From: Solobacterium sp.
Lineage (GTDB): Bacteria > Bacillota_I > Bacilli_A > Erysipelotrichales > Erysipelotrichaceae
Assembly: GCA_016284975.1 (NCBI GenBank)
Contig: JAEEPV010000115.1
Coordinates: forward strand, 1 to 7,442
DNA: 7,442 nucleotides
Direction of reading: 5' to 3'
Shown here: piece by piece, positions 1 through 5,122 of the stretch
How the letters are laid out: every line of letters starts with the position of its first letter
How positions within the stretch are numbered: the stretch's first letter is position 1
Program-made: the position numbers and the translations under genes
Notes under the pieces: generated by a model
Databases searched by the model: none
Seen by the model: only the letters and a program-made list of their open reading frames with translations
What the model was told of the DNA's origin: nothing

Positions 1-42
1 TACGGGACCGACATGAATTGGTCTGGTTTCTGTTCGTTTCAT
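1..42 (-). CDS. ispG: N-terminus of probable IspG, 4-hydroxy-3-methylbut-2-enyl diphosphate synthase (partial)
   Basis: Only the first 14 codons lie in the window, reading MKRTETRPIHVGPV from an ATG at 42. A GGAGG ribosome binding site at 53-49 sits 6 bases upstream, which fixes the start. The peptide resembles the opening of Firmicute IspG/GcpE, where an R-T-x-T-R-P-[VI]-x-V-G-P motif precedes the first strand of the TIM barrel (family knowledge). IspG is the cytosolic iron-sulfur enzyme that makes HMBPP in the non-mevalonate isoprenoid pathway. The gene diverges from the TetR unit. The call rests on very few residues and the catalytic part is outside the window. Confidence 0.65.
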   Translation of the reverse strand, partial: MKRTETRPIHVGPV

Positions 43-64
43 ATTAAGCCTCCGCTCTTCTGTC

Positions 65-93
65 ATTATACACGGTATACCTTTTTTACATAC
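65..93 (-). promoter_or_regulatory. Probable promoter of the leftward ispG-like gene
   Basis: A perfect TATAAT lies on the minus strand at 70-65, about 23 bases upstream of the ATG at 42, which predicts a leader of roughly 16 bases carrying the GGAGG. No good -35 box is visible at 16-18 bases spacing; the sequence around 88-93 is a poor match. The -10 is convincing; the rest is inference. Confidence 0.45.
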
Positions 94-104
94 AAATGGT
101 TCGA

Positions 105-133
105 TTGATTATACGACCGAACGGTCGTATAAT
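105..133 (+). promoter_or_regulatory. tetR promoter with embedded TetR-family operator
   Basis: A -35-like TTGATT (105-110) and a perfect TATAAT (128-133) are separated by exactly 17 bases. The palindrome ATACGACCGAACGGTCGTAT occupies 111-130: two perfect 9-base arms around a central AA. It fills the spacer and covers the first half of the -10. Bound repressor would directly block RNA polymerase. This predicts negative autoregulation of the TetR gene and its coupled membrane protein. The operator is about 40 bases from the divergent -10 at 70-65, so an effect on the leftward gene is possible but less clear. Confidence 0.85.
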
Positions 134-156
134 AACGAACGAAAGGAAGTGATTTT

Positions 157-777
157 TTGACAAAACAGGAAATACTGGAAGCGACTCTGGAACTGGCGTG
201 TGAAAAGGGGCTTGGCAATCTGTCAATGTCGATGATCGCAGATCGGGTTCATCTGAAGAAATCATCGCTGTACAGCCATTTTCGTTCGAAGGAAGAGTTG
301 ATACAGTCCATGTATGAGACATTCCGTGAGCAGGCAAAACAGCAGCGGGGGATCGGAGAAATTGATTATGACCGCCTGTTCGAGGGTCATTCGCTGTATG
401 AGATCCTGCAGATTTCTGTCAGTAACTACCGCACGATCAGCCGGAGCCCGGTGATGGAACAGTTTTACCGTCTGATCCTGTCCGAGCGGACTCTGAATCC
501 TGCTGCCGCAATGATCCTGGTGGAAGAAACAAGAAGGATGATCCATGCGACCAGGCAGCTCTTTTATGCGCTCTGTGCCAAAAAGATCATTGTTCTGGAA
601 GATCCGGATGCGGCCGCGTTCAGTTTTGCGATGGGTGTACATGCGGTGATTGATTATGAAGGGGATGCAGAGCGTGCCGGTGTGAATGATGCGGAATCTG
701 CCATGGAACGGTATCTGCAGGAATTCTGCAGCGTTTATGAATCGCAGACAAAAACAAAAGGAAAGAAGCGTTTATGA
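157..777 (+). CDS. TetR/AcrR-family transcriptional repressor
   Basis: 206 aa, the usual size for the family. The N-terminal DNA-binding domain covers about residues 4-52, with the helix-turn-helix around residues 22-45: S-M-I-A-D-R-V then L-K-K-S-S-L-Y-S-H-F-R-S-K-E-E-L, the classic family signature. The remainder (about 55-200) is the variable helical ligand and dimer domain, from which no inducer can be read. The TTG start at 157 was chosen because AAAGGAAG at 142-149 is 7 bases upstream and the helix-turn-helix begins close behind. Its 3' end overlaps the next gene by ATGA (774-777), so the two are translationally coupled. The palindrome in its own promoter (111-130) is its likely binding site. 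It probably controls the downstream membrane protein in response to an unknown small molecule. Confidence 0.92.
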   Translation: MTKQEILEATLELACEKGLGNLSMSMIADRVHLKKSSLYSHFRSKEELIQSMYETFREQAKQQRGIGEIDYDRLFEGHSLYEILQISVSNYRTISRSPVMEQFYRLILSERTLNPAAAMILVEETRRMIHATRQLFYALCAKKIIVLEDPDAAAFSFAMGVHAVIDYEGDAERAGVNDAESAMERYLQEFCSVYESQTKTKGKKRL

Positions 778-1427
778 AACGGAAACTGATTAACTGGATT
801 GGACTGACCGGAATAATATCCTTGTTGTCCTATACTGCTGCCGTGATCTTTGCGCCGATGGCTTATCCGGGTTATAACTGGATGGCACAGGCGGTCAGTG
901 ATCTGTCTGCTGAAACGGCTCCATCCAGAGTGTTATGGAATCAGATTGCGGCTTTATACGGGAAATGCAGTATTGTCTGTGTGACCTGCGTTTCCATCTT
1001 TGTCTCGGAACACAAACGATTGCCAAAGGCATTTCGGATCGGAATCTATCTCTTTACCATCATGAGCTGGATCTCCGGTGTCGGATATGCCATGTTTCCT
1101 CTGTCAGACAGCGGAAATGAGATCACATCGTATCCGGAAGTCATGCATATGGCTGTGACAGTACTGGTCGTTGTATTATCAATCGTTTCACTGATTCTGC
1201 TGATCCTGAGCGGTCTTCGAAAACGGGAAACCAGAACAGTCGGAATCTTTGCGGCAGTTGCATTTGGAATGATGATGGCCGGCGCGATCGGTATAAACCT
1301 TGTTCCTGCAGAATACTTTGGAATTGCAGAGCGATTCAGTGTTTTTGCGGCAGTGGGATTTACGGCTGTGCTGGGAACTGCTCTGTATAACAGTTTTCAT
1401 ATTCGTGAAGAAGGAACGGAAGAATGA
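774..1427 (+). CDS. DUF998-family integral membrane protein
   Basis: 217 aa with six predicted membrane segments near residues 9-29, 56-77, 88-109, 124-147, 155-176 and 185-205. The YPGYNWMAQAVSDLSA stretch after the first segment, the M-F-P-L at the end of the third and the H-M opening the fourth match the DUF998 (PF06197) pattern as I know it. The start overlaps the repressor's stop codon by four bases, with AAAAGGAAAG at 756-765 as ribosome binding site, so it is co-transcribed and coupled with the TetR gene. The function of DUF998 proteins is not established. The genetic arrangement suggests a membrane function induced when the repressor binds its ligand, such as efflux or envelope defence, but nothing in the sequence shows a substrate. 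Confidence 0.82.
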   Translation: MKRKLINWIGLTGIISLLSYTAAVIFAPMAYPGYNWMAQAVSDLSAETAPSRVLWNQIAALYGKCSIVCVTCVSIFVSEHKRLPKAFRIGIYLFTIMSWISGVGYAMFPLSDSGNEITSYPEVMHMAVTVLVVVLSIVSLILLILSGLRKRETRTVGIFAAVAFGMMMAGAIGINLVPAEYFGIAERFSVFAAVGFTAVLGTALYNSFHIREEGTEE

Positions 1428-1522
1428 ACCGCATGTATTCTGGTTCTTGCGGATTATGTCCTTTGATGAAAGATGGTCAGAGGTCTGCCGGTATCACCGA
1501 AATAATACGGAAGCGCTGTTAA
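1424..1522 (+). CDS. Possible 32-aa small ORF coupled to the DUF998 gene
   Basis: An ATG at 1424 overlaps the DUF998 stop by ATGA, the same arrangement as at the previous junction, and is preceded by GAAGGAACGG. It encodes 32 residues beginning MNRMYSGSCGLCPL, with a C-x-x-C and a Cys at the end, then TAA at 1520-1522. There is no recognised family and no independent sign of coding constraint. The DUF998 protein is complete without it, so a chance ORF is more likely than a gene. Confidence 0.18.
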   Translation: MNRMYSGSCGLCPLMKDGQRSAGITEIIRKRC

Positions 1523-1568
1523 TTCTTGTATATATAAAAGAAAAATGACGTGAAGAGTTAATGAACTG

Positions 1569-1597
1569 TTTGCATCTTCAGACCTTTATGCTAGAAT
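1569..1597 (+). promoter_or_regulatory. rpmG promoter (extended -10)
   Basis: TTTGCA at 1569-1574 and TAGAAT at 1592-1597 are 17 bases apart, and a TG at 1589-1590 makes an extended -10 (TGCTAGAAT). Transcription would begin near 1604, giving a leader of about 26 bases that contains the AGGAGG. No clear Zur-type inverted repeat overlaps it. Confidence 0.7.
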
Positions 1598-1629
1598 ACC
1601 TTTTGCGTATTGAAACAGGAGGTTAGACG

Positions 1630-1782
1630 ATGCCCAGAGAGAATATCACATTCAAGTGCAGTGTCTGCGGTGAAGAAAACTATATCGGTACCCGTAACAA
1701 GCGTAAGCATACCGAAAAGATGGAAATCAAGAAGTACTGCCCGCGCTGCAACAAGAAGACAACTCACAAGGAGAAAAAGTAA
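1630..1782 (+). CDS. rpmG: 50S ribosomal protein L33, zinc-ribbon form
   Basis: 50 aa, beginning MPRENITFKC and ending KEKK, the usual length for L33. Two C-x-x-C pairs (C10/C13 and C37/C40) form the zinc ribbon, so this is the zinc-containing C+ form rather than the cysteine-free form that many Firmicutes express when zinc is scarce (family knowledge). The protein is very basic and binds 23S rRNA near the E site. The ATG at 1630 has a perfect AGGAGG at 1617-1622, 7 bases away. It has its own promoter upstream. The final codons double as the left arm of a hairpin (see 1774-1801) and contain an AAGGAG (1768-1773). Confidence 0.96.
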   Translation: MPRENITFKCSVCGEENYIGTRNKRKHTEKMEIKKYCPRCNKKTTHKEKK

Positions 1783-1801
1783 TCTTTGGATTGCTTTTTT
1801 T
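1774..1801 (+). terminator. Weak intrinsic terminator-like hairpin at the end of rpmG
   Basis: AAAAAGTAATC (1774-1784) pairs with GATTGCTTTTT (1789-1799) around a TTTG loop, 11 pairs with one G-U wobble, with the T-run extending to 1801. The arm includes the rpmG stop codon. The core is A/U-rich, so termination may be partial. The next gene starts only 9 bases downstream of the element, so it may depend on readthrough, and the hairpin may also shape that gene's translation start. Confidence 0.5.
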
Positions 1802-1809
1802 ATTAGCGT

Positions 1810-2427
1810 ATGAAGATTGAAACCCTTCCGATCGGACTGTATGGAGAGAATTCCTATATTCTTCATGACAATGGTCATGTCCTTTTCATTGATCCCGGAC
1901 GGTTTGCACAGGAACTTGCACAGCATGTCGGAGCGGATGAGACTGTCGACGGCATTCTTCTGACCCATGGTCATGTAGATCATACCGGCGCGGTGGATGA
2001 TCTTTATGAGATCTATCACTGTCCGGTCTATCTTCATGAAGGGGATTTTGAGATGGTCAATCCTGCCAATGGAAAAAGTGCCTACTCCACACCCGTCTAC
2101 TGTCCTTTGAATCCTCTGACAGCAGGGAATATGAAGATCGGCACCTTTGATCTTGAGATCATTCCGACGCCCGGGCATTCCAAGGGATCGGTACTGATCC
2201 GCTACCGCAACCGGATCTTTTCAGGTGATACGCTGTTTGCCGGCTCGATCGGCCGGACGGATCTCTTCGGCGGAGATGAAACCGAGATGGTGGATTCGCT
2301 GCGCCTGATTAAAGAACGTCTCACCGATGATCTCTGGGTTTATCCCGGACACGGGGATGCGACAACGATCGGTCAGGAAAAGAAGACCAATCCGTTTCTG
2401 ATTTATCAAAGAGCAAATCTCTTCTGA
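1810..2427 (+). CDS. MBL-fold metallo-hydrolase, glyoxalase-II-like (YqgX/YcbL type)
   Basis: 205 aa. The metallo-beta-lactamase metal ligands are all present: T-H-G-H-V-D-H at residues 52-58 (H53, H55, D57, H58), H123 in P-G-H-S, D140 in F-S-G-D, and H181 in Y-P-G-H. The G-R-T-D-L-F-G-G-D after D140 is typical of the short glyoxalase-II-like subfamily, which lacks the C-terminal substrate domain of true glyoxalase II. A binuclear-zinc thioester or related hydrolase in the cytosol is expected; the substrate is not known. M1 begins the first strand (MKIETLPIGL), so the start is secure, yet no ribosome binding site lies within 20 bases. It converges on the comG operon; a hydrolase of this type near comG is also known in Bacillus. 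Confidence 0.93.
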   Translation: MKIETLPIGLYGENSYILHDNGHVLFIDPGRFAQELAQHVGADETVDGILLTHGHVDHTGAVDDLYEIYHCPVYLHEGDFEMVNPANGKSAYSTPVYCPLNPLTAGNMKIGTFDLEIIPTPGHSKGSVLIRYRNRIFSGDTLFAGSIGRTDLFGGDETEMVDSLRLIKERLTDDLWVYPGHGDATTIGQEKKTNPFLIYQRANLF

Positions 2428-2428
2428 C

Positions 2429-2450
2429 AACGCTGCTGAGCAGCGTTTTT
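2429..2450 (+). terminator. Intrinsic terminator after the hydrolase gene
   Basis: A perfect 8-base stem, AACGCTGC (2429-2436) and GCAGCGTT (2440-2447), closes a TGA loop and runs into T5 (2446-2450). It starts 2 bases after the hydrolase stop. On the minus strand the same hairpin is followed by GTCAG with no U-run, so it is a poor terminator for the converging comG operon. Confidence 0.88.
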
Positions 2451-2453
2451 AGT

Positions 2454-2858
2454 TTAAGCGGGTACCTCGGAACGAATCACATCATAGTCATATACATGCT
2501 GATTATCCGAACTGAAGGTGATATCCAGTATTTCCGCATAGGGCGAACCGATTGACACGGTTGCACCATGAGCGGTTTGACGAATGCTGAAGCTGACTCC
2601 GTTTTCTTCAAACGAACCTTCTTCGAGATGGTCATTCAGCAGTGCGCATTTGATATAAGACAGCACTGCAGCTTCTTCCATAGCCAGCTGATCTGCCTTT
2701 TGGACATTAATCTCGGTTTTCAGCCGGTTTTCCTGGATGGTCATGGCGGTCGTGATAACTGCTGTACAAAGAAGAAAGACCATCAGGAAATAGAGGCAGG
2801 CAAATCCGTCAGACATGACCGAGACAACGGATTTCAGGGTCTTTTTCAAAATGCGCAT
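2454..2858 (-). CDS. comGG: ComGG-like minor pseudopilin
   Basis: 134 aa, the seventh and last gene of the comG cluster. A basic leader (MRILKKTLKSVVSVMSDG, residues 1-18) precedes a hydrophobic segment at about 19-40 (F-A-C-L-Y-F-L-M-V-F-L-L), then a soluble domain. The prepilin Glu(+5) is absent: position +5 after G18 is Tyr. Loss of that Glu is known for GspK-like tip pilins and for ComGG of Bacillus, but sequence identity is low, so the assignment leans on position and architecture. The ATG at 2858 lies 50 bases inside comGF and has no close ribosome binding site (a GGAG is 18 bases away), which suggests coupling to comGF. An in-frame ATG at 2816 is possible but would leave almost no leader. 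Confidence 0.7.
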   Translation of the reverse strand: MRILKKTLKSVVSVMSDGFACLYFLMVFLLCTAVITTAMTIQENRLKTEINVQKADQLAMEEAAVLSYIKCALLNDHLEEGSFEENGVSFSIRQTAHGATVSIGSPYAEILDITFSSDNQHVYDYDVIRSEVPA

Positions 2859-3240
2859 ATCGGATATAGATCACGTCTCCTTCAAGCGAAAAGTCCACAT
2901 TGGCCAGATCCGAGAGAAAAATCTGAGTGCCCGGATCGATCAGACAGAGATTCCCGTTTCGCAATACCAGCCGCTGCCGTTTTTCATGATGCATGAAGGA
3001 AAGCTCATTGCCGGAACATTCAAAGTCATATCCGGTATTGATCACATGGCGCAGCTGGCTGATCGAAACTTCATCCTGCAGATCGATCGGGCAGGCAAGC
3101 AGTCTGGAAAGCGTACCGAGCAGAACGACAGTCACCGGAATCAGAAACGCACAGATTCCCAGAGTGATCAGTAACTGTTCGAGGATGTATCCTCCTGTTG
3201 TTCGATGGATTCTTCGGAATCCTCTTCTTCGCAGATGCAT
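2809..3240 (-). CDS. comGF: ComGF-like minor pseudopilin
   Basis: 143 aa from the ATG at 3240, which has GAGAGGAATTGGAG just upstream. The leader MHLRRRGFRRIHRTTG is very basic. Cleavage after G16 gives a mature start G-Y-I-L-E with Glu at +5 (E21), then a hydrophobic helix to about residue 47. The C-terminal domain is beta-rich, with F-L-S-D-L-A-N-V-D-F near 108-117, similar in style to ComGF (PF15980). The mature first residue is Gly instead of the usual Phe. A frame open further upstream (to 3345) was not used, as it lies wholly over comGE and lacks a signal. The gene overlaps comGE by 73 bases. Confidence 0.78.
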   Translation of the reverse strand: MHLRRRGFRRIHRTTGGYILEQLLITLGICAFLIPVTVVLLGTLSRLLACPIDLQDEVSISQLRHVINTGYDFECSGNELSFMHHEKRQRLVLRNGNLCLIDPGTQIFLSDLANVDFSLEGDVIYIRYAHFEKDPEIRCLGHV

Positions 3241-3428
3241 TCTCCAATTCCTCTCATAAAGTCTTCGTATTCCTGATCCGATTCGGCAGCGGCTTCTTCC
3301 AGTATTCTCTGCGTGTTGATCGCCGACAGTACGCAGCGCTGACACAGCAGAGCGAGCAACGCCACGATTACGATTGCGATCAGAGCGTCGGAAAGCACAA
3401 AACCCTTATTGCCGGAAGACCAGTGCAC
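3168..3428 (-). CDS. comGE: ComGE-like minor pseudopilin
   Basis: About 86 aa. A short leader (MHWSSGNKG) ends at G9, followed by the hydrophobic segment F-V-L-S-D-A-L-I-A-I-V-I-V-A-L-L-A-L-L. Position +5 is Asp (D14) where nearly all pilins have Glu. The soluble part is short and ends in a strongly acidic tail rich in Glu, Asp and Ser (about residues 63-86). The start is uncertain: the GTG at 3428 gives a normal leader, but TTG codons at 3443 and 3449 are also in frame and none has a clear ribosome binding site. It overlaps comGD by at least 23 bases and comGF by 73. Assigned by position and pilin N-terminus; the tail resembles no family I recognise. Confidence 0.7.
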   Translation of the reverse strand: MHWSSGNKGFVLSDALIAIVIVALLALLCQRCVLSAINTQRILEEAAAESDQEYEDFMRGIGECICEEEDSEESIEQQEDTSSNSY

Positions 3429-3774
3429 CGGGACCGAGTTCAATGACAATTTCGCGGGTGTTTGTGCCGCAGGCAAATGAAAGGGTTCTGGCCTGGTTGA
3501 CAATTCCGTTTTCCTGAAAGTAGATTGCCGGGTAACTGAGTTCAGTTTCATCTTCATATTCATGCCGCTCGCCGGTAAGCAGGGATTCACTTTTGATGCG
3601 TGTGTACTGGCTGGGAAAGAGGTAATATGCTTCAGAGGAGAATCGTACAAACCCGATTACAAGAGAATTCAGAACAGCCAGTACACACACCGCAACTAAC
3701 AGCTCCAGCAGGGCAAAGCCGCTACGATGCGACTGCCTGTCCGCCGGAGACGGAGATGGTTCTGCCATCATCAC
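3406..3774 (-). CDS. comGD: ComGD-like minor pseudopilin
   Basis: 122 aa from a GTG at 3774; two ATG codons follow directly (3771, 3768) and could be used instead. The leader of about 19 residues ends S-G, then F-A-L-L-E-L-L-V-A-V, with Glu at +5 (E24), a textbook class III prepilin-peptidase site. The hydrophobic helix runs to about residue 43, followed by a C-terminal domain of about 80 residues. GAGG at 3790-3787 is 12-15 bases upstream, a loose spacing. The first 53 bases overlap comGC, so translation is probably coupled. In Bacillus ComGD is a minor component required for DNA binding by the pseudopilus (family knowledge). Confidence 0.85.
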   Translation of the reverse strand: MMMAEPSPSPADRQSHRSGFALLELLVAVCVLAVLNSLVIGFVRFSSEAYYLFPSQYTRIKSESLLTGERHEYEDETELSYPAIYFQENGIVNQARTLSFACGTNTREIVIELGPGALVFRQ

Positions 3775-4033
3775 AATGCGTCTGTTCCTCTGTTAACAGC
3801 CCGGCATTAATCAGATCACTGGTGCTCCCGGGGTTTTCGTCATACTCCAGGTGATACTGCAGGATTGCGGAATCGACTGTTTTGGTCAGCGCATTGCAGC
3901 CTTTCTTATCGACTATGCCGAGGGTTTTCTGAATATTTGGAACCGTCAGCAGAAACAGGATTGCGATGATTGTTACGACGATGACCATTTCCAAAAGAGT
4001 AAAACCATTCTTGTTATTCGTTTTCAGCTTCAT
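3722..4033 (-). CDS. comGC: ComGC, major competence pseudopilin
   Basis: 103 aa. The leader MKLKTNNKNG is followed by F-T-L-L-E-M-V-I-V-V, with cleavage after G10 and Glu at +5 (E15). The hydrophobic helix extends to about residue 31. C46 and C87 could form the intramolecular disulfide known for ComGC. The protein is processed by the prepilin peptidase (not in the window) and polymerised across the envelope to bring DNA to the ComE machinery. The ATG at 4033 has AGAAAGG at 4047-4041, 7 bases upstream, the best ribosome binding site of the pilin genes, fitting a subunit needed in excess. It is separated from comGB by only 12 bases. Confidence 0.95.
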   Translation of the reverse strand: MKLKTNNKNGFTLLEMVIVVTIIAILFLLTVPNIQKTLGIVDKKGCNALTKTVDSAILQYHLEYDENPGSTSDLINAGLLTEEQTHCDDGRTISVSGGQAVAS

Positions 4034-4045
4034 ATCATTACCTTT

Positions 4046-5122
4046 CTACATCTGTGTCAGAATCTGCAGCGGCAGCATCAGCACTTCATACACCAGGATC
4101 AGGATTACGCCGATGCAGGCATAGGAGAGGATCTGAACGGTCCGGGTGATGCGGATGCACTGCCGGCGGCTTCGCTCATGTGCCATCTCAAGATATCCTT
4201 CCAGCATGGATTCCATTTCGGAAGAATAGAAGGCAATTTTCAGAAACCGCAGCAGGGAAGGATCCAGCCAGGGAATATCGACCGCCTGTTCGAAGGAATC
4301 ACCGCTGAGCAGTGCGCGTTCAATCGTTTCGGCAAGAAAGCGGATCACCGGTTTATGATCGATCGATGCCAGAATGCGGATGCTTTCACGGGTCGGTACA
4401 CGCATCCGGATGCACTGCAGGAAGAAACGGATGAAATCCACAGACTCATACTGAACATAGATCGAAGAAGGCAGGTAGCGTGCACACAGCTTGTATCCGG
4501 CAACACGGTGGCTTTCCTTCCGGTACCAGGCCAGTACGAACAGTGCGGTGATCATAATCAGGATCACGGCAGCGGAAAAGATCCGCAGGAGAATCCGCAG
4601 CGTGTCATAGTTGCCGCCATCGACATGAAATCCCCGCATCATGGACAGCAGCGGCGGGAAACAGGCCTCGTTGAACAGTATGATTCCGGCAATCGTACAG
4701 AGAAACATCATGCAGGGATAGAAGAGCCCTCTGCGGTATTCCTTTTTCTGTGCTTCTTCGCCATTGACGACCTCCATGCACAGGGTAAGTGATTCCGAAA
4801 AGGAGAGACACTTTAAAAACCCTGATAAATAAGTCCGGTAGGATTTCGGACATAGCTCTGAAAAGAATTCCGGGAGCTCTTCACCGTTTTTCAGTCGTTC
4901 ACAGATGTGGTCAAAGACGGCTTTGTTGGATGGATTTTCAAGAAGAGACAGTGCATCCTGCAGGGTGAAGCCATTCGCCATAAGCCGTGCGATTCCTTCG
5001 CAGTCCAGCCGGTCAATCGAGATCCTGCGATGCCTGTTCCGGATGGATGACGCCGAGAGAAACCGCTTCTTTGATTTTTTCGGCAAGGGGGTGGAAGGCA
5101 CTGCTGGTTCGATGGTGTTCAA
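4046..5122 (-). CDS. comGB: ComGB, GspF-type membrane platform of the competence pseudopilus
   Basis: 358 aa from a TTG at 5122. Two type II secretion F domains: one around residues 40-155 (I-A-R-L-M-A-N-G-F-T-L-Q-D-A-L at 44-58) and one around 225-350 (F-L-Q-C-I-R-M-R-V-P-T-R-E-S at 234-247). Three membrane segments lie near 133-153, 180-200 and 331-350, the GspF/PilC layout. It anchors the pilus and couples it to the ComGA ATPase. The TTG was preferred because AAAGGAG (5142-5136) lies upstream, though at 13 bases; GTG at 5101 and TTG at 5086 are alternatives without such a site, and would give 351 or 346 aa. With the chosen start the gene overlaps comGA by 110 bases. Confidence 0.92.
   Translation of the reverse strand: MNTIEPAVPSTPLPKKSKKRFLSASSIRNRHRRISIDRLDCEGIARLMANGFTLQDALSLLENPSNKAVFDHICERLKNGEELPEFFSELCPKSYRTYLSGFLKCLSFSESLTLCMEVVNGEEAQKKEYRRGLFYPCMMFLCTIAGIILFNEACFPPLLSMMRGFHVDGGNYDTLRILLRIFSAAVILIMITALFVLAWYRKESHRVAGYKLCARYLPSSIYVQYESVDFIRFFLQCIRMRVPTRESIRILASIDHKPVIRFLAETIERALLSGDSFEQAVDIPWLDPSLLRFLKIAFYSSEMESMLEGYLEMAHERSRRQCIRITRTVQILSYACIGVILILVYEVLMLPLQILTQM

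Noticed and set aside
1424..1560. Terminator after the DUF998 gene.
   Set aside because: Only two short, mutually exclusive 5-base stems (GAACC/GGTTC and CCGCA/TGCGG) occur and neither is followed by a T-run.
1591..2178. A 195-codon minus-strand frame opposite rpmG and the hydrolase.
   Set aside because: Both plus-strand genes have complete family motifs; the antisense frame has none and no start signals.
3241..3345. Longer comGF N-terminus reaching to 3345.
   Set aside because: It would give a 51-residue leader lying wholly over comGE, while the ATG at 3240 has an upstream G-rich site and a normal basic leader.
3851..4792. A 313-codon open frame on the plus strand, antisense to comGB and the start of comGC.
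   Set aside because: It lies opposite clearly conserved comGB and comGC, is rich in His/Gln/Asp as expected for a reverse-strand shadow, and has no promoter, ribosome binding site or recognisable domain.
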